Made by a program: the position numbers and the translations under genes. A DNA stretch of 64,000 bases. Origin: Doryteuthis pealeii (taxonomy: Eukaryota; Mollusca; Cephalopoda; Myopsida; Loliginidae). The notes beneath the pieces were generated by a model. That model did no database searches and was not told the origin of the DNA. It worked only from the letters and a program-made list of their open reading frames with translations. Within the stretch, counting starts at the first letter, position 1; the number at the start of each line of letters is the position of its first letter. The stretch covers positions 59,149,360 through 59,213,359 of the forward strand of contig CM042145.1 of NCBI GenBank assembly GCA_023376005.1. Reading direction: 5' to 3'. This document shows positions 1 through 11,689 of the stretch, in pieces.

Positions 1-83
1 TGGACTCTTTTAGGGAGTTACCAACCGATATAAATATATAATGGCTAAATGAAGCTCAGTTGAGATTTTTGGTCTTATTGGAA

Positions 84-84
<1 letters not shown>

Positions 85-139
<55 letters not shown>

Positions 140-140
140 A
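85..140 (+). repeat. (TA)n(TG)n microsatellite
   Basis: TA dinucleotides to 120, then TG to 139. Confidence 0.97.
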
Positions 141-864
141 TAAAGCTAAATGTAATTTATTTCTGAACTGTACACGCAGTAAAAGCAATACATTGTAATG
201 TCAGTATGGCCATTTTACTTCTAACTATTCATGTATAAACACAGTAAACTATAGATTACAGTAGACTGTATTACTTGTAGACCATCATATCTACATAAAC
301 GGTCCCGATTTTAACAGGTTCACCATCATAGAAAGGTCCCCGAAAGATGCATTAGATAAGATTACAGTGATAATAGAAACACAAAGACGAATTGATAGAA
401 CGTCCCCAAAAAAGGACCTGCAAATTGGTCTTGCATCAAACTAAGTAGTACTGCTTTGAAATAGGATTGGCAGCGTTAAACTTACACATTGCCATCTCTA
501 TAAACAAGTACACACATTAACCAACAACGGCTAATATGAAACACAACCAGTACATTGTTAACATATGACAATCTAGTGGTACTCCACACTCTCGTAGAAT
601 TTCAGAACTGGAACCTCACTATCAGATTCAGTTTGTTATCATATGCAGCACACCCCGTTCTGTATTTTTTACCTCTCTTCAAGGGTAACAGTCAACATAT
701 TCTAAGCCGAGCTGACAGGGATTCTCTGGGTTGGGGGTTTTGTTTACATATTTTCTAATCTTTTACACTCTTGCTCAAAACACAAAAACAAATTTGAAAA
801 GAGAGTTTTTGTGTGTTCAGAAAATCAGTAAAACCAGCGAAAAACATTTAGGATGAAAAAAAAA
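141..864. other. No supported feature
   Basis: AT-rich single-copy sequence. The 67-codon frame at 555-758 shows no domain, signal or repeat. Confidence 0.6.
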
Positions 865-1020
865 GAAAAAAATATTGATTATTGGCCTTTGAAATTAGCG
901 TCTGTCCTAGTTCTGCCTTAAGGGTTCAATAGTTTGGGTTGAAATTCAATCTTCTTATACAAAGATGCCTATCATTAATAAAAACAAGGACAAAAGTACA
1001 AATGATTGAATAAATTTAAT
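865..1020 (+). repeat. Direct repeat family F, copy 1
   Basis: Matches 1995-2160 over about 155 bases, with shared 'cctttgaaatt' and 'atcattaataaaaacaa'. Unrecognised, non-coding. Confidence 0.75.
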
Positions 1021-1300
1021 AGTGATTTTTTTGTTTGTTTTTTTTCCTAAGAGAAAAAAAAACAAACATTATGTCTCTCCCTTATCAGTATAACTAATTT
1101 GTTTTTCCTGAAAGAAATGTCAATTGTCTACGAATCTATTGATATCAATATTTACAAGATTATACTCATTAATATTTTATTTTCCAATCATATCTATATA
1201 AGTAACGTATGTAAGTATAGAAATATGAAAGAAACAAATATTTAAAGGAAGTGTTTGTTTATGAATGAATAAATAGTTCTACCTATATTCAAGCATTTTG

Positions 1301-1301
<1 letters not shown>

Positions 1302-1347
<46 letters not shown>
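1302..1347 (+). repeat. (TA)n microsatellite
   Basis: Uninterrupted TA run of 46 bases. Confidence 0.97.
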
Positions 1348-1351
<4 letters not shown>

Positions 1352-1570
1352 ATATTAACCATCATCAGGGTAATATTAATCCAGAGATCAGATAAGGGCC
1401 ATACAGATAATAGATACAGAAGATAAGATCCACCTACTCAGAATAAGATAAGTATAAAGAAGATTAGCCTATGTGTATACAACCACGGATATAATCTACT
1501 ATACGCTACAATATACGCTGATACGTATATATAAATATATGGCAATATAACAATAGGAACACGTCTTTAT

Positions 1571-1800
1571 AGGAGCGGTTAGCGTAACAAATATCGTCGT
1601 AGGAAGTGAAATCGTCGACCTGAGTTCTAATCCAGGATGAGATACTGTGCGTTCTTCATCACTTTCACTATTGCCCTTGAGAAAGGCATGAATTTAACTG
1701 TTCTCCCACTACAATGGGTAAATAGTAGGACATAATGGGTTCTTTAGCCTTGGTTAGATGACTGGTCTTCATAAGCAGCAGCACGTACTGTAAGCAACCT
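1571..1800 (+). mobile_element. tRNA-derived SINE, family 2
   Basis: A degraded tRNA-like head ('ggttagcgtaac', then box B-like 'gagttctaatcc') precedes a body with 'cccttgagaaaggcatgaat' and 'gggtaaatagtagg', shared with the copies at 3372, 2446 and 6133. Confidence 0.75.
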
Positions 1801-1994
1801 GAGTCCTTTGTTTATCAAAATGACTTGATTCAGTATTAAATGACTCAAAAAAGAGTTGTTATGCCTTAAAAACAGAAAAACCAACCAAACTTGTTCAATA
1901 TTTAATCATTGTTTTGAACATCACTTTTATGTCTTGCTATTTACGATTTAAAAAAAATATAAGTTTTTATTTTTTGAGTATTTGTTAAAGAAAA

Positions 1995-2160
1995 GATCAA
2001 GAATGAGATATTTATTGATTACTAACCTTTGAAATTTACGTGTGTATTTTGTCTATCTAATGAGACTAAGATTTTGTTTGAAATTTAAACTTGATGTACA
2101 AAGATGTCTATCATTAATAAAAACAAAGACACCATTACAAAGACAGAACAAAGTTAATAC
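1995..2160 (+). repeat. Direct repeat family F, copy 2
   Basis: Diverged partner of 865-1020, same orientation. Confidence 0.75.
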
Positions 2161-2368
2161 ATTATTCTCAAAAGTAAAAAAATGATTGATCAAGTGATTG
2201 ATTTTAACGCCATTTTGACCCGTCTAGGATTAATTCATGACAAGAGGTTAGGGAATCGCGTTCATTGTACATTCATTTACATTTTTGTGTAGTTGTTACT
2301 TAGATTTTCTTAGCAAAAATATCTATGGAATACGAATACTTTTCATATATATATATATATATATATAT

Positions 2369-2403
2369 GACTTACTGTCACATACTACTCGTACGAAGGA
2401 GTT

Positions 2404-2404
<1 letters not shown>
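2369..2404 (+). mobile_element. SINE family 2 tail fragment, opposite orientation
   Basis: The last 35 or so bases of the family 2 tail in plus orientation, ending at the same (TA)n tract. Together with 2446-2485 it makes an inverted repeat with a (TA)n loop. Confidence 0.65.

Positions 2405-2447
<43 letters not shown>
2405..2447 (+). repeat. (TA)n in the loop of an inverted repeat
   Basis: Lies between two opposite SINE family 2 tails; a shorter TA run is at 2345-2367. Confidence 0.95.
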
Positions 2448-2449
<2 letters not shown>

Positions 2450-2620
2450 AACTCCTTCGTACGAGCAGTATGTGATAGTAAGTCATTTTTTAAGTGGAGT
2501 TTAACAGGTTTGTATTCAGAGTTTTCATTCTCCTAGACTGGTTGCCTAATGGGTAAAGAGCCCAGTCTGTCCGACCTATAGCTGAAGAGAGAATAATTAC
2601 TCGTTCGGAGGGGTTGTTAA
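2446..2620 (-). mobile_element. SINE family 2, 3' portion
   Basis: Antisense copy of the distal body and tail. It runs from the 'ctagactggtt' body block to 'ggagttggta', where it meets (TA)n. The tRNA head is missing. A second tail lies in the opposite direction at 2369-2404. Confidence 0.75.
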
Positions 2621-2849
2621 ATACATATTTAAATATATCCAAAATCAGAGTCTTTCTATGAAGGCTTTCGTAAGCCTAACAATTAATATGCAAACAACTA
2701 AGCGAGGCGAAGCGTATTCTATTACACCTAGCACATTGGACGAGCTGTTAAATGATGTCAACTACTCTTTCTTCAGACAACTGGATCTTTTAATAATTTA
2801 TGTATTCGTGCCCCGGTAACATTTGCTTACAATGTTACAGTAGCAGTGG

Positions 2850-3130
2850 TTTAAGTTGGTTCGTTGGGTTTTACGGCATGACAACCCTTGTTTGGCTACT
2901 TTATGCCTGAGGTGGGTTTTTTTATTAATTCTTGGTGGTATTCAAATTTTTTCAAACTCAATTTTCTTAAAGACATTTTTCTATTTAACCCATAAACGGG
3001 ACCATAACATGTACATGTACTCCGTGTATGAATGAAGCTGGGAATAATGATGAGAAAGGGGTACTGCACATTTCTCAGAGATCCAGAATTGAAACTTTGG
3101 ATGCAGTTTAACGTCATACCCAGGACAAAG
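2850..3130 (+). mobile_element. Dispersed repeat family C, 5' half
   Basis: Contains the family landmarks 'gttttacggcatg', 'ctatttaaccc', 'gtttaacgtcatacccagg'. The distal half is missing. Confidence 0.75.
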
Positions 3131-3262
3131 CAATGGGTTATAAGACAACCATCGTAACTATGACAATTTGATAATCAAGAGAAATATTTTTACAGGTATT
3201 ATGCTATAATTGAAAAGTCCTTATTTGAGAAATTTAAGCAGGAATCTGATGACTTTAAGGAG

Positions 3263-3263
<1 letters not shown>

Positions 3264-3326
<63 letters not shown>
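3264..3326 (+). repeat. (TA)n(TG)n microsatellite
   Basis: TA run followed by a TG run. Confidence 0.97.
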
Positions 3327-3371
3327 AAGTACTGTTAAAAACCACGGAATATTTCTTTTTCATAATCCTTC

Positions 3372-3530
3372 TGTTAGCATTTCATATAGCGCTAATACCC
3401 TTGGGAAAGGTATGAATCCATATATTCTCCCTCCAGCTATGGGTTAAATAGTAGGGCAGACTGTGCCCTTCAACCTTGGGTATGTAACCAGTCTAGGGGA
3501 GGGATAACTCTGAATTCAAAATTCCTGAGG
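3372..3530 (+). mobile_element. SINE family 2 body fragment
   Basis: Body sequence from 'gcgctaatacccttgggaa' to 'ccagtctagg' in plus orientation. The tRNA head is replaced upstream by (TA)n(TG)n. Confidence 0.75.
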
Positions 3531-3667
3531 TCGGTCGCTGATTGGGTTTGTGGCAACCCTTGATGCACCAATTCTTTCCTATCCTTCACCACTATAAACA
3601 AATCACTGTGTGGGTGTTCACTGTGTGTATGAACCCTCATGCGTCGAAAATCGACGAGAGATTCCAT

Positions 3668-3670
3668 GAT

Positions 3671-3731
<61 letters not shown>
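3668..3731 (+). repeat. (TA)n microsatellite
   Basis: Near-pure TA run with one early interruption. Confidence 0.97.
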
Positions 3732-3733
<2 letters not shown>

Positions 3734-4254
3734 GAAATATTTATCATAAAATTATTCATCCTTTAAGCAGAAAACCGGTGAGATAACGAGATTTATGAAT
3801 GTAAGTATCCAGGAGAGAATCAAGAAAAGCTTAAGAGTTTCTCAGTTAAAATTTAATAATAAAATATGAAAGAGAATAATATCAGTTTCATAATTTCAGA
3901 TTTCGGAGGCTTAAAAGCATCTGTTGTATTCGGGGAACGTGAAACGTCAGGAATTTAATAGGAACATCGGGGATTTCCAAACTAATTGCGTGTCTTTCAT
4001 TATTCCATGGATATCACTCTAATAATCTTCTTGTTACGATAGCTGTTAATTGACCTAGGGAAACAGTTAATTCTATAAAATTCAATATAATTGCTTCATG
4101 GGAGTGGTGCCATTATATTGGATAATAATTGCCACGACGTAGAAATGGAAAGAGCCAGTAAGTAGATCATTAAATTTGACGAGATTTCAAGGCGCTCTAA
4201 GTTCCTATAATCAAAGTTCATATTGTAAAAACATAAAAGAAGCAGCCTGCTGAT

Positions 4255-4300
4255 ATGTGTGTGTGTGTGTGTGTGTGTGTATACAAACACACACACCCAC

Positions 4301-4336
<36 letters not shown>

Positions 4337-4353
4337 CATACATACATACATAC

Positions 4354-4395
<42 letters not shown>
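4255..4395 (+). repeat. Compound microsatellite (TG)(AC)(TA)(TACA)(GA)
   Basis: Five simple motifs in sequence. The 106-codon frame on the minus strand here is only their translation. Confidence 0.97.
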
Positions 4396-4397
<2 letters not shown>

Positions 4398-4527
4398 TAA
4401 AGGTTTCTATATTCATAATTTGTTTATAATTGTATATATATTATGTATATTTGTAATATAGTTTTCTATATTCATAAATAAAGAGTGCTCGATATCAATG
4501 ATTAGCGTATATATCTAAATTAGGATA

Positions 4528-4567
4528 ACGGTGCTCGGTTACAATTACCAAGCACCGTTGAGTATCG

Positions 4568-4600
<33 letters not shown>
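4528..4600 (+). repeat. Small hairpin followed by (TA)n
   Basis: 'acggtgctcggt' pairs with 'accaagcaccgt' with one mismatch; (TA)n follows at 4570-4600. Confidence 0.8.
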
Positions 4601-4605
<5 letters not shown>

Positions 4606-4811
4606 CATTACACCTGGAAAGTCCTCAGCACGGCATCCAGTGTCCATAGATAATTGTTATATGATAGTTTTTTGCTGGTTGAGTCCAATTGTAGTTGTTC
4701 ACATGAGAACAGTCATTAATGCATTCGTACTTACTTCTTTAAGACCAGTCCATGCTTTTCCTATGAAAAGATAAGTTAAATGTTATTATTCAAGTAAAAG
4801 TAAAATTGTCA

Positions 4812-4942
4812 GTTGGAGCGCCACACCTCCCCACTTTACCGCACAAATCAGATTACTAAAGATGAGTTGAGTTGGTGGGGACCAATATCGAACCTGTAGC
4901 CTTGTTATACCTAAGCGGGTGCTCAAACCACTCGGCTTCTAA
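4812..4942 (-). mobile_element. SINE family 1 fragment
   Basis: Partial, diverged antisense copy covering the head and proximal body ('gagcgccacacctcc' through the degraded box B). The distal body is missing. Confidence 0.7.
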
Positions 4943-5252
4943 TTTTTGCATTTCGTTATATAATATTTACATCGTTTTATCTTAGATCGTTGATCACAAA
5001 TTACCCACGCAAAAGTAGAAAAAAATATCATTAAAATTAAGAAATGTGTTAAGTTTTTAAGAAAATATCTATTTATCTTCCGATTTCATCAGATATTCAT
5101 AACTCAATTTTCAGTGTGAAGTCTCCTTTTATTCTTTTAAGAATACAATTCACACAAAAAAGGGAAGATGAAATGATATATGGAACATTATTTGACACGT
5201 TCCTAATCGAAATATTATCACCTGTCGATAAGCATTTCGAAAAGGCTCTCAC

Positions 5253-5450
5253 ACCTACGATTATCATGACAGAAAAGCAACCTCATTTTTGGTGTTGTTT
5301 TTAATTTTCTGCCTATTGGTTATGGCGTACCTTCCCCCTCCCCCCACCAAAAAAAAAAAAAAGATCTCAACACGAGTACTTTCTATTCTTGTACACTTGC
5401 AAGGCAAACATTTTGAAATATTTGGTATTTTCAATAAGTTAAAACCGGTT
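5253..5450 (+). repeat. Direct repeat family E, copy 1
   Basis: Shares 'atcatgacagaaa', 'gcaaggc.aacattttgaaatattt' type blocks with 7290-7455. It includes a C run followed by an A run (5335-5363). Confidence 0.7.
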
Positions 5451-5539
5451 GTTCCCTTTTATTTCGTTACAAACTGAGTTGGAAGTGATGTACATTGCTT
5501 CTCATTGGTCACTTTGCTAATATCAGTGGTAATGGCAGT

Positions 5540-6050
5540 TGCGTTTTCTTTGTGTGTTGAATGTTATTGTAATGCGGGGATTTTCTTCCGACCACCGGAA
5601 ATGTACCTTCGGTAAGGTCACTTTGTTGGATATTGTACAAACGGAAATAGGAATTTCCGGTTAGAGTAAACAAAGCAAAGGAAATACGTCAAAAATGACA
5701 AAGGGGTTAAGATGCCGGAAATAGATTTGATCGTTGATAAAACGCAAACAAAGGAGGCGCGTAGGCGTTTTGAGAGACACAAAAGACAGTCAACGGTCAG
5801 TAGTGAAGAGGCAGGAGGAGACGGCGAACGGAGTAACCAACGCTCACGGTTGCGCACCATCGCTGTCAGCGGGCAGTGAGGTTCGTCCACCCCTCTTTGC
5901 CTCAGATCCCAGCAGTGGTAATAGTCATTGTTAACCCTCGGTTATTTCATTGTCAACGCTCGCCACCCACTACGTACAGCCGAGAAGAAGAAATAAAGTC
6001 AAACCTCCTCTATACTCATGTGTTGTCATTTCATTAAGCGATCACTACAT
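5540..6050 (+). mobile_element. Possible solo LTR
   Basis: GC-richer block of about 500 bases that begins near 'tgttgaatgttattg' and ends near 'cgatcactaca', so it could be bounded by TG...CA. A polyadenylation-like AATAAA lies at about 5991 near the 3' end. No partner LTR, internal coding region or target duplication was seen. The open frames here (5618-5890 minus, 5734-5934 plus) show no recognisable domain. Confidence 0.35.
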
Positions 6051-6132
6051 ATATCGTCTAGGGTAGTGACGATACCCGCTACGATACGCACGCCGATTTA
6101 GCAACGTGAAGAAAAAGCCGCTATATATATAT

Positions 6133-6418
6133 TTACCAACTCCTCCGCACGAGTAGGATACGACACAAGGTCAATTTCTTAAGCGGAGTTCAACAGGTTT
6201 TGAATTCAGAGTTTTCCTTCTCCTAGACTGGTTACCTAGCCATGGTTAAAGAACCCAGTCTGCCCTGCTATTTACCCATAGCTGGAGGGAGAGTAGGATT
6301 CAAACCTTTCCCAAGGGTATTAGCGCTAAGTGAAATGCAATTACCACGTCCAGGATTTGAACTCGGGGCGACGAGTCCATTTCTCATGACTTTAACCATT
6401 ACACCACGCGCTTCCTTA
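6133..6418 (-). mobile_element. SINE family 2, near full length
   Basis: Best family 2 copy. On the minus strand it begins with a tRNA-like head (gtggtgtaatggttaaag, then box B-like gagttcaaatcc), continues through the body and ends in 'ggagttggta' followed by a TA-rich tail at 6121-6132. It shows that (TA)n is the tail of this SINE. Confidence 0.85.
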
Positions 6419-6579
6419 TATAACATATAGAATTTTATGCCAGTACACAACAACTTAAGAGAATGAGTATGATGTTTGATGACCCGAAACTCGTCAGGAT
6501 CCAAATAACATCACTGATTAGGCAATCCTGTGCACTCTTTGGGTGTATGATAACAAATTTTATAAACACTGAATATTGT

Positions 6580-6690
6580 AAGGCTATTATTTGCGAGTTT
6601 TCTTCTGCTTTTGTTCATTTATGAATCCTGGACAGGGAAATTTCATTATAACACCGACAAAATCGCGGAAAACGTAGCCCTACAAATGAA
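6580..6690 (+). repeat. Direct repeat family D, copy 1
   Basis: Shares 'cttttgtt', 'gaatcctggacag' and 'gaaaacgtagccctacaa' with 7490-7612. Confidence 0.65.
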
Positions 6691-7289
6691 AAAAAAAATC
6701 GTTGGTATCCATCCGTCTATATGAGACGATGGCGTAGTGTTCAAAAACAAGTGGATCTATGTACCCAGAGTGCGTTGATATGGGGAATAAGCTGTCGCCC
6801 AAGCAGCAGGTGTTACTCTCCACACTGCCGTTGTGATTAAAAGGAAAGCCAAAAAAACCAATGCAGTCTGGTAGTATCACTGAAGTTGCTGGGTAGTGCT
6901 GACGTTCAGCATCTTACCACCTTTATTGACTCCAACTCCGGATTTGATTTCAGGGTTTACTCCCCGAGCCTTTCCATGGAAATGGCTGTAGCCCCTAAGC
7001 AGCGGAGGTTTTATAGACTTTTCCCTGTCTACATGGATTGCCGTCCAAGGATATAGAGCACCATTTGGAGATTTATATAGGTAGTAAGTAACTAAATACT
7101 AAGTAAAGTGGAAGGTCGTTGACTCCCCTGGAGCTCATCCGCCTTTAACAACTCTTATTTTTAATAAGCTGGGTGTCCACACACCCATCTCACCTGACAG
7201 ACCGAGAGGTGACTGACAGGAGTGCCAGTTTAGTCACTGATAACCACGGAACAGGTAGTACTAGTTTACATGGTACTGTTTTGTCTTGA

Positions 7290-7455
7290 ACTCACACCTC
7301 ATATTATCATGACAGAAAGGCAACCACTTTTTGTTGTTTTTTAAATTTTTCTCCCCCACGGTGATTGTGCACGAAAATATTTCAATATGAGTAGTTTCTT
7401 TTTTATGTAAAGTGCAAGGCGAACACTTTGAAATATTTGCTACTTTATTAATACG
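7290..7455 (+). repeat. Direct repeat family E, copy 2
   Basis: Diverged partner of 5253-5450, same orientation. Confidence 0.7.
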
Positions 7456-7489
7456 TAATGTTATTCGCGAGGTTTTGTTTTGTTTTCGG

Positions 7490-7612
7490 GGTTTTTCTTA
7501 TTCATAGATTTGCTTTTGTTGATTTCTGAATCCTAGACAGAGATTTTATTATGACAGTTGCTCTCCAGCCAGTGGCATCCCTGACAATCTCGCTGGAAAC
7601 GTAGCGCTACAA
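7490..7612 (+). repeat. Direct repeat family D, copy 2
   Basis: Diverged partner of 6580-6690; it ends at a (TA)n tract. Confidence 0.65.
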
Positions 7613-7663
<51 letters not shown>

Positions 7664-7668
7664 TATAT
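7613..7668 (+). repeat. (TA)n microsatellite
   Basis: Left flank of the inverted repeat at 7667-7822. Confidence 0.97.
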
Positions 7669-7822
7669 GTGAGGAAAAAATGAGTAAAGAAAAGAAATGT
7701 AGATGGATAAAAATGAATTTTATCGATATCACTTTTAATTTTTAAGTGATATCGATTAAAAGTGATATCGATAAAATTCATTTTTATCCATCTACATTTC
7801 TTTACTCATTTTTTCCTCATAT
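7667..7822. repeat. Inverted repeat flanked on both sides by (TA)n
   Basis: The arms (7670-7740 and 7754-7820) are near-perfect complements, including 'tagatggataaaaatgaatt'. The loop is about 12 bases and contains a partial third repeat of 'aagtgatatcgat'. (TA)n flanks at 7613-7668 and 7848-7901. Confidence 0.88.
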
Positions 7823-7844
7823 TGTCGGATTCCTTTTCCATTCT

Positions 7845-7847
<3 letters not shown>

Positions 7848-7901
<54 letters not shown>
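7848..7901 (+). repeat. (TA)n microsatellite
   Basis: Right flank of the inverted repeat at 7667-7822; another TA run lies at 8023-8071. Confidence 0.97.
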
Positions 7902-7903
<2 letters not shown>

Positions 7904-8035
7904 TTTGTTGGAATACCAAGTTTCTTGGTACAAGGCTGATTCTAGGCTGGTCCTATTCTCTAATAGTAGTTTGTTGTAGAGTTGAGGTTCCGTATACCCC
8001 TGGTATTTAAGGCCTTTTTATTCACATATATATAT

Positions 8036-8071
<36 letters not shown>

Positions 8072-8079
8072 AACATGTT

Positions 8080-10035
8080 ATCTGTTTCACTTCTTGAGGA
8101 CAATACAAGTTCCCAACATAATGCATCAAATAATTGTGAAGCCTTTTTGCTCTGCGTTGCAAGGATGAAGGAAGTTTCAATTTCTTTAGCACAAAAACAG
8201 TTTGTACTTATTCCGGTTACACTTTTCTCTTATTTTTTGTTGTTATTCTTTGGCGGGTGGAAACTTGTGAGAAATAATCTTCTTGGGGGCCTATCTTATT
8301 TTGTTTGGCTTTTCACTTAATGCCAAATGAATGGTTCATGAAAATAATGTTTTTTTATCCCTCAAATACACACATACTCATAGATACATACACACAATCT
8401 CTATATGAATGGTATTAGTAATGTCAGACTATTAGAGTTCAAAAGAAAGTAGTATGTACATGTTCGGTACTTACATCAGAGAAAGAAATAATTACAAAAT
8501 AAATATATGTAATCTAATGTGGTGGACAAAACCAAATATCTAAGTTACCTGTAGATAATAGTTGAAAGTAACTCAGTGAGCAGTCGATTTCTTATTGGTA
8601 GGCAAGGCAAGGAAGAGAGTGACAGAAGGAGAGAGGGATGAGTGTTCAGTCTGGATTGAACTGTTAGAGAGAACAGACGCAAGATGATTGTATGTTTCCC
8701 AAGTCACTGGAAGAAATATGTGTGTACAGCAAAAAAAGAAAAAAAGGAAATAAAACAAGAATGTTTTGTGTTGTTATTAAAAATTGTCAACAGCACAGGA
8801 CCATATATCCCAAAGTTTTCAAAGTAATTTCCAAACTTGACAGCCGAAAATCCTAGCCCAACAACCGATCAAGAGATACTAGCTATTCCAATCTCGAACA
8901 GCAGACAATAACCAGATCCCAACCAAGAGAAGAGAAGAAGATGCGTATTATTACTTTTACCATTACAACGTCATCGCTTCTTTTAGATCGAACCCCGCAG
9001 TGCTACATGCAGAGATTATTGAAAAATTGATTTGAGTGATTCTTTACGATGATTTCACAGACAGAATGAAGATGATCAAAGAGACGAATGAAAGAAGCAT
9101 GTAATAAAGTTGATGAATAAAAGAAAGAATTCAGAAGGAAAAATGAAAGAAAAATGAAAGTGAATGAAAAAAGCAGAGGAATGAAAAAAATAAAAAATAA
9201 AAAAAATAAAAAACGAAGAATAAAATAGATTAGAATAGAAAAAAAATATTGTTAGTCCAAAATGCTGGGGTGATTGATTTTTTTCTATTACATCAAGGGC
9301 TTTTTTAAACTTCAGTAGAGCCTCGTTATCGGCGATAGATATGTCCCAATACCCATGGAGGAGGTAAAATCAGCAAATAAATAGTGAACACATATATAAA
9401 GTATATCCAAAAATGTCCACCACAAAATAGAAAACCAAAGTTGGAAATCATCCCATCGGTGGGACATAGAATGCACTGTCTCCTCTGATGGATCAGCATC
9501 AGCATCTTTCTCTAGGAAGAACATAGATTACACGTGTACTGTAATTACATTCTAACGCAACGCTTCTGTGGCTGTGAGGGCCATTGTTTGAAAAACATCT
9601 TCGACCACAGATGTTGCATGTGAAGGTTGTTCCTGAAGATGTTGATAGTATGCCAGTGATCTATTGCTTTCTCTTCAACTTCTTTGCTTCATGGTGTTGC
9701 GTCCTCTTCAAATACTCATCCCAGACTCTGACGTCCACCTCCTCAAAAAAAAAAAAAAAAAAAAAAAAACTTAGGCAAAACTCCTCAACCTCACACTCTT
9801 TCTTTCACTCTTGTCCCTGTTGCATAAAGTAAAAATCTTGTTTTTTTTTTTCCTTATCTCATTATTTTTCAAGCTAATATCTATTCGCGCCGAACGGATT
9901 ATTGTCATTTCCGTTCATTTCAATGTGCAAATTTATTTTAATATATGAGGAAATTGAAACGAATTAAACTTAGTAGATAAATTTACTTCAGCCTTTGAAT
10001 AAAGGTTCTATTTAACAATAACACAGCTGCAATCA
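8080..10035. other. No supported feature apart from a poly(A) run
   Basis: AT-rich DNA with a purine-rich stretch at about 9090-9250. The 81-codon frame at 8075-8320 has a hydrophobic segment but no recognisable family or exon signals. Confidence 0.6.
9747..9770 (+). repeat. Poly(A) run
   Basis: Uninterrupted A run of about 24. It could be a retrotransposon tail, but no recognisable body lies upstream. Confidence 0.9.
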
Positions 10036-10085
10036 GTTCTCTATCTATACATATATAAAGGGAAGTTGGTGTGTATGTGTGTATG
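10036..10085 (+). mobile_element. Possible Helitron-like 5' terminus
   Basis: 'tctctatctatacatata' then 'aagggaagttggtgtgtatg' resembles the TC-starting, TATA-rich then GT-rich 5' ends reported for Helitrons. No matching 3' end was found downstream on this strand. Weak. Confidence 0.25.
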
Positions 10086-10146
10086 CCCGGAAGAAACTAT
10101 AAAAATAAAACAATTAACGACAAATTTTATATTTATATATATGAGT

Positions 10147-10394
10147 AAGTAAAGTCGTCGGGGCGGCCTAAAGTCGGTATCAGCCAATCAGCAAGGGAGT
10201 CTATCCCCTTTTCACTAGCGCTAGACCAAGGAGATTGTTTTAGCATCTGAGGTGGAGCGCCACACCTACCATCAGCTTATTACTTTACCGCACAGATCCC
10301 TGTGCTACTCATACGCTGAGTTGGCGAGGACCGGAATCGAACTAGGAACCAGGTGGTTTCTAGCAGAACGCTCTACCAACTGAGCTAACCCGGT
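10147..10394 (-). mobile_element. tRNA-derived SINE, family 1
   Basis: Near-full-length relative of the 33656 element in antisense. It has the tRNA-like head (agctcagttggtagagc on the minus strand) at 10360-10394 and the shared body with 'ctatccccttttcactagcg' read on the plus strand. It sits just downstream of a Helitron-like 5' motif at 10040. Confidence 0.9.
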
Positions 10395-10607
10395 TTTTGC
10401 TTTTTGTGAAAAAAGCATGACGATTTAATTTATATTCGAAGATATTTAAAAATTAAAGTATACATAGAAATATCATGAACATTTACTTAAAAATGTCCAA
10501 AAAGTAACGAAATCAATACACTCAGTTTTTTGCGTCCCCTCTACCCACTCGACGCTGGATAGCCACTTCTTGTCTTATATATTGAACATTTTTAGTAGAT
10601 CTGTCGG

Positions 10608-11230
10608 CTGATTGGTTGTATTCTATGGCATGTCAACTCTTGTTTGGTTATTTTATGCCGAAGACATTTTGTTTTATTCATTCATGATGGGTACTCATAT
10701 TTTTAACTCAATCTTTTAAACACATTTTTTCTATTTAACCCATTGATGGGACCCTAACAGGTACTACCACTTCGGATCAGAGTAGACCTGAGAGAAATGG
10801 AGATGAAAGGGCACTCCCCTTTTTCTAGAGCACCAGAATTGGAACTTAACCAGTACATGCATTTTAACGTGATACTTAGGATACTAATACCCTCAGCCAC
10901 CGCCTTCTAGCACATATATGATAAAAAGTGTTAGGACTTGCCATAAGGGTAATATGGTTGGTACTATCATATAGGTGATTGGGATTCACGTGACCAACCG
11001 ATTAATCGTAGGGGGCTCTCCGTCTGCTCGTCTAACCTAAGTAAGGGCCAATATCGAATGTTGCATATCATGGACTGCTCAATCACCAGGGTTCAATCCT
11101 TAAGCATCACGGGTTGCTACCCACGACCAACAGGTCACCCAATTGGGGTGGGGGGTCTTACCCCTCTGCAGAGGTGCAGTCGGTGTATTCTAAAGTCTCA
11201 GCCGACAGTTTTAAATAAAGATTTTATTTC
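10608..11230 (+). mobile_element. Dispersed repeat family C, near full length
   Basis: About 620 bases, from 'gattggttgtattctatggc' through 'accgccttctagcacat' to 'cagccgacagttttaaa'. No coding capacity or tRNA-like head. I do not recognise the family. Confidence 0.78.
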
Positions 11231-11689
11231 ATGATAACACGATTGCAATCAGTCTTATATTTGGAACATTTTTAGTAGATCCGTATCGTTCCTTAAATTG
11301 AGATTTAGATTTAGAAAGATCAGCTTTTTGCTCGACGAGGTGATAAAATCGGTCAGTATTTTATATAGTTATGAAAAAGAGAGTTGAACAATAGAAGTAA
11401 ACCTTATTTAGATTCTTTTTTTCCAATAAAAAGAGATTCACTTCACGCCCGAATACCTTTTTTTCATTTCAATTCCTGTAACACTGAATCAAAAATCACA
11501 GACATTTGTTTATTTTATCTTGAGGCGAATTTCCCCACATAAATTCTTTCTTTTTCTAATCTCATTTAAATATTTCCCACCATTCAGTACTTATCGATCC
11601 ATTTCAACAATCGCCTGGTCACGACAAGTCCTAGTTCCTATATGATTGTTCCGACTCTATTGCCCTTATAGCAAACACCGTCCCTTTTA

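Noticed and set aside
4096..4416. 106-codon minus-strand open frame
   Set aside because: Made of translated (TG), (TA), (TACA) and (GA) microsatellite repeats.
5734..5934. 66-codon GC-rich frame as a host exon
   Set aside because: No domain or splice context; it falls inside a possible solo LTR, which explains the composition.
7746..8010. Overlapping frames rich in alternating Ile and Tyr
   Set aside because: Translation of (TA)n; the same artefact occurs at 27710, 29391, 31642, 38467, 41395, 55268 and elsewhere.
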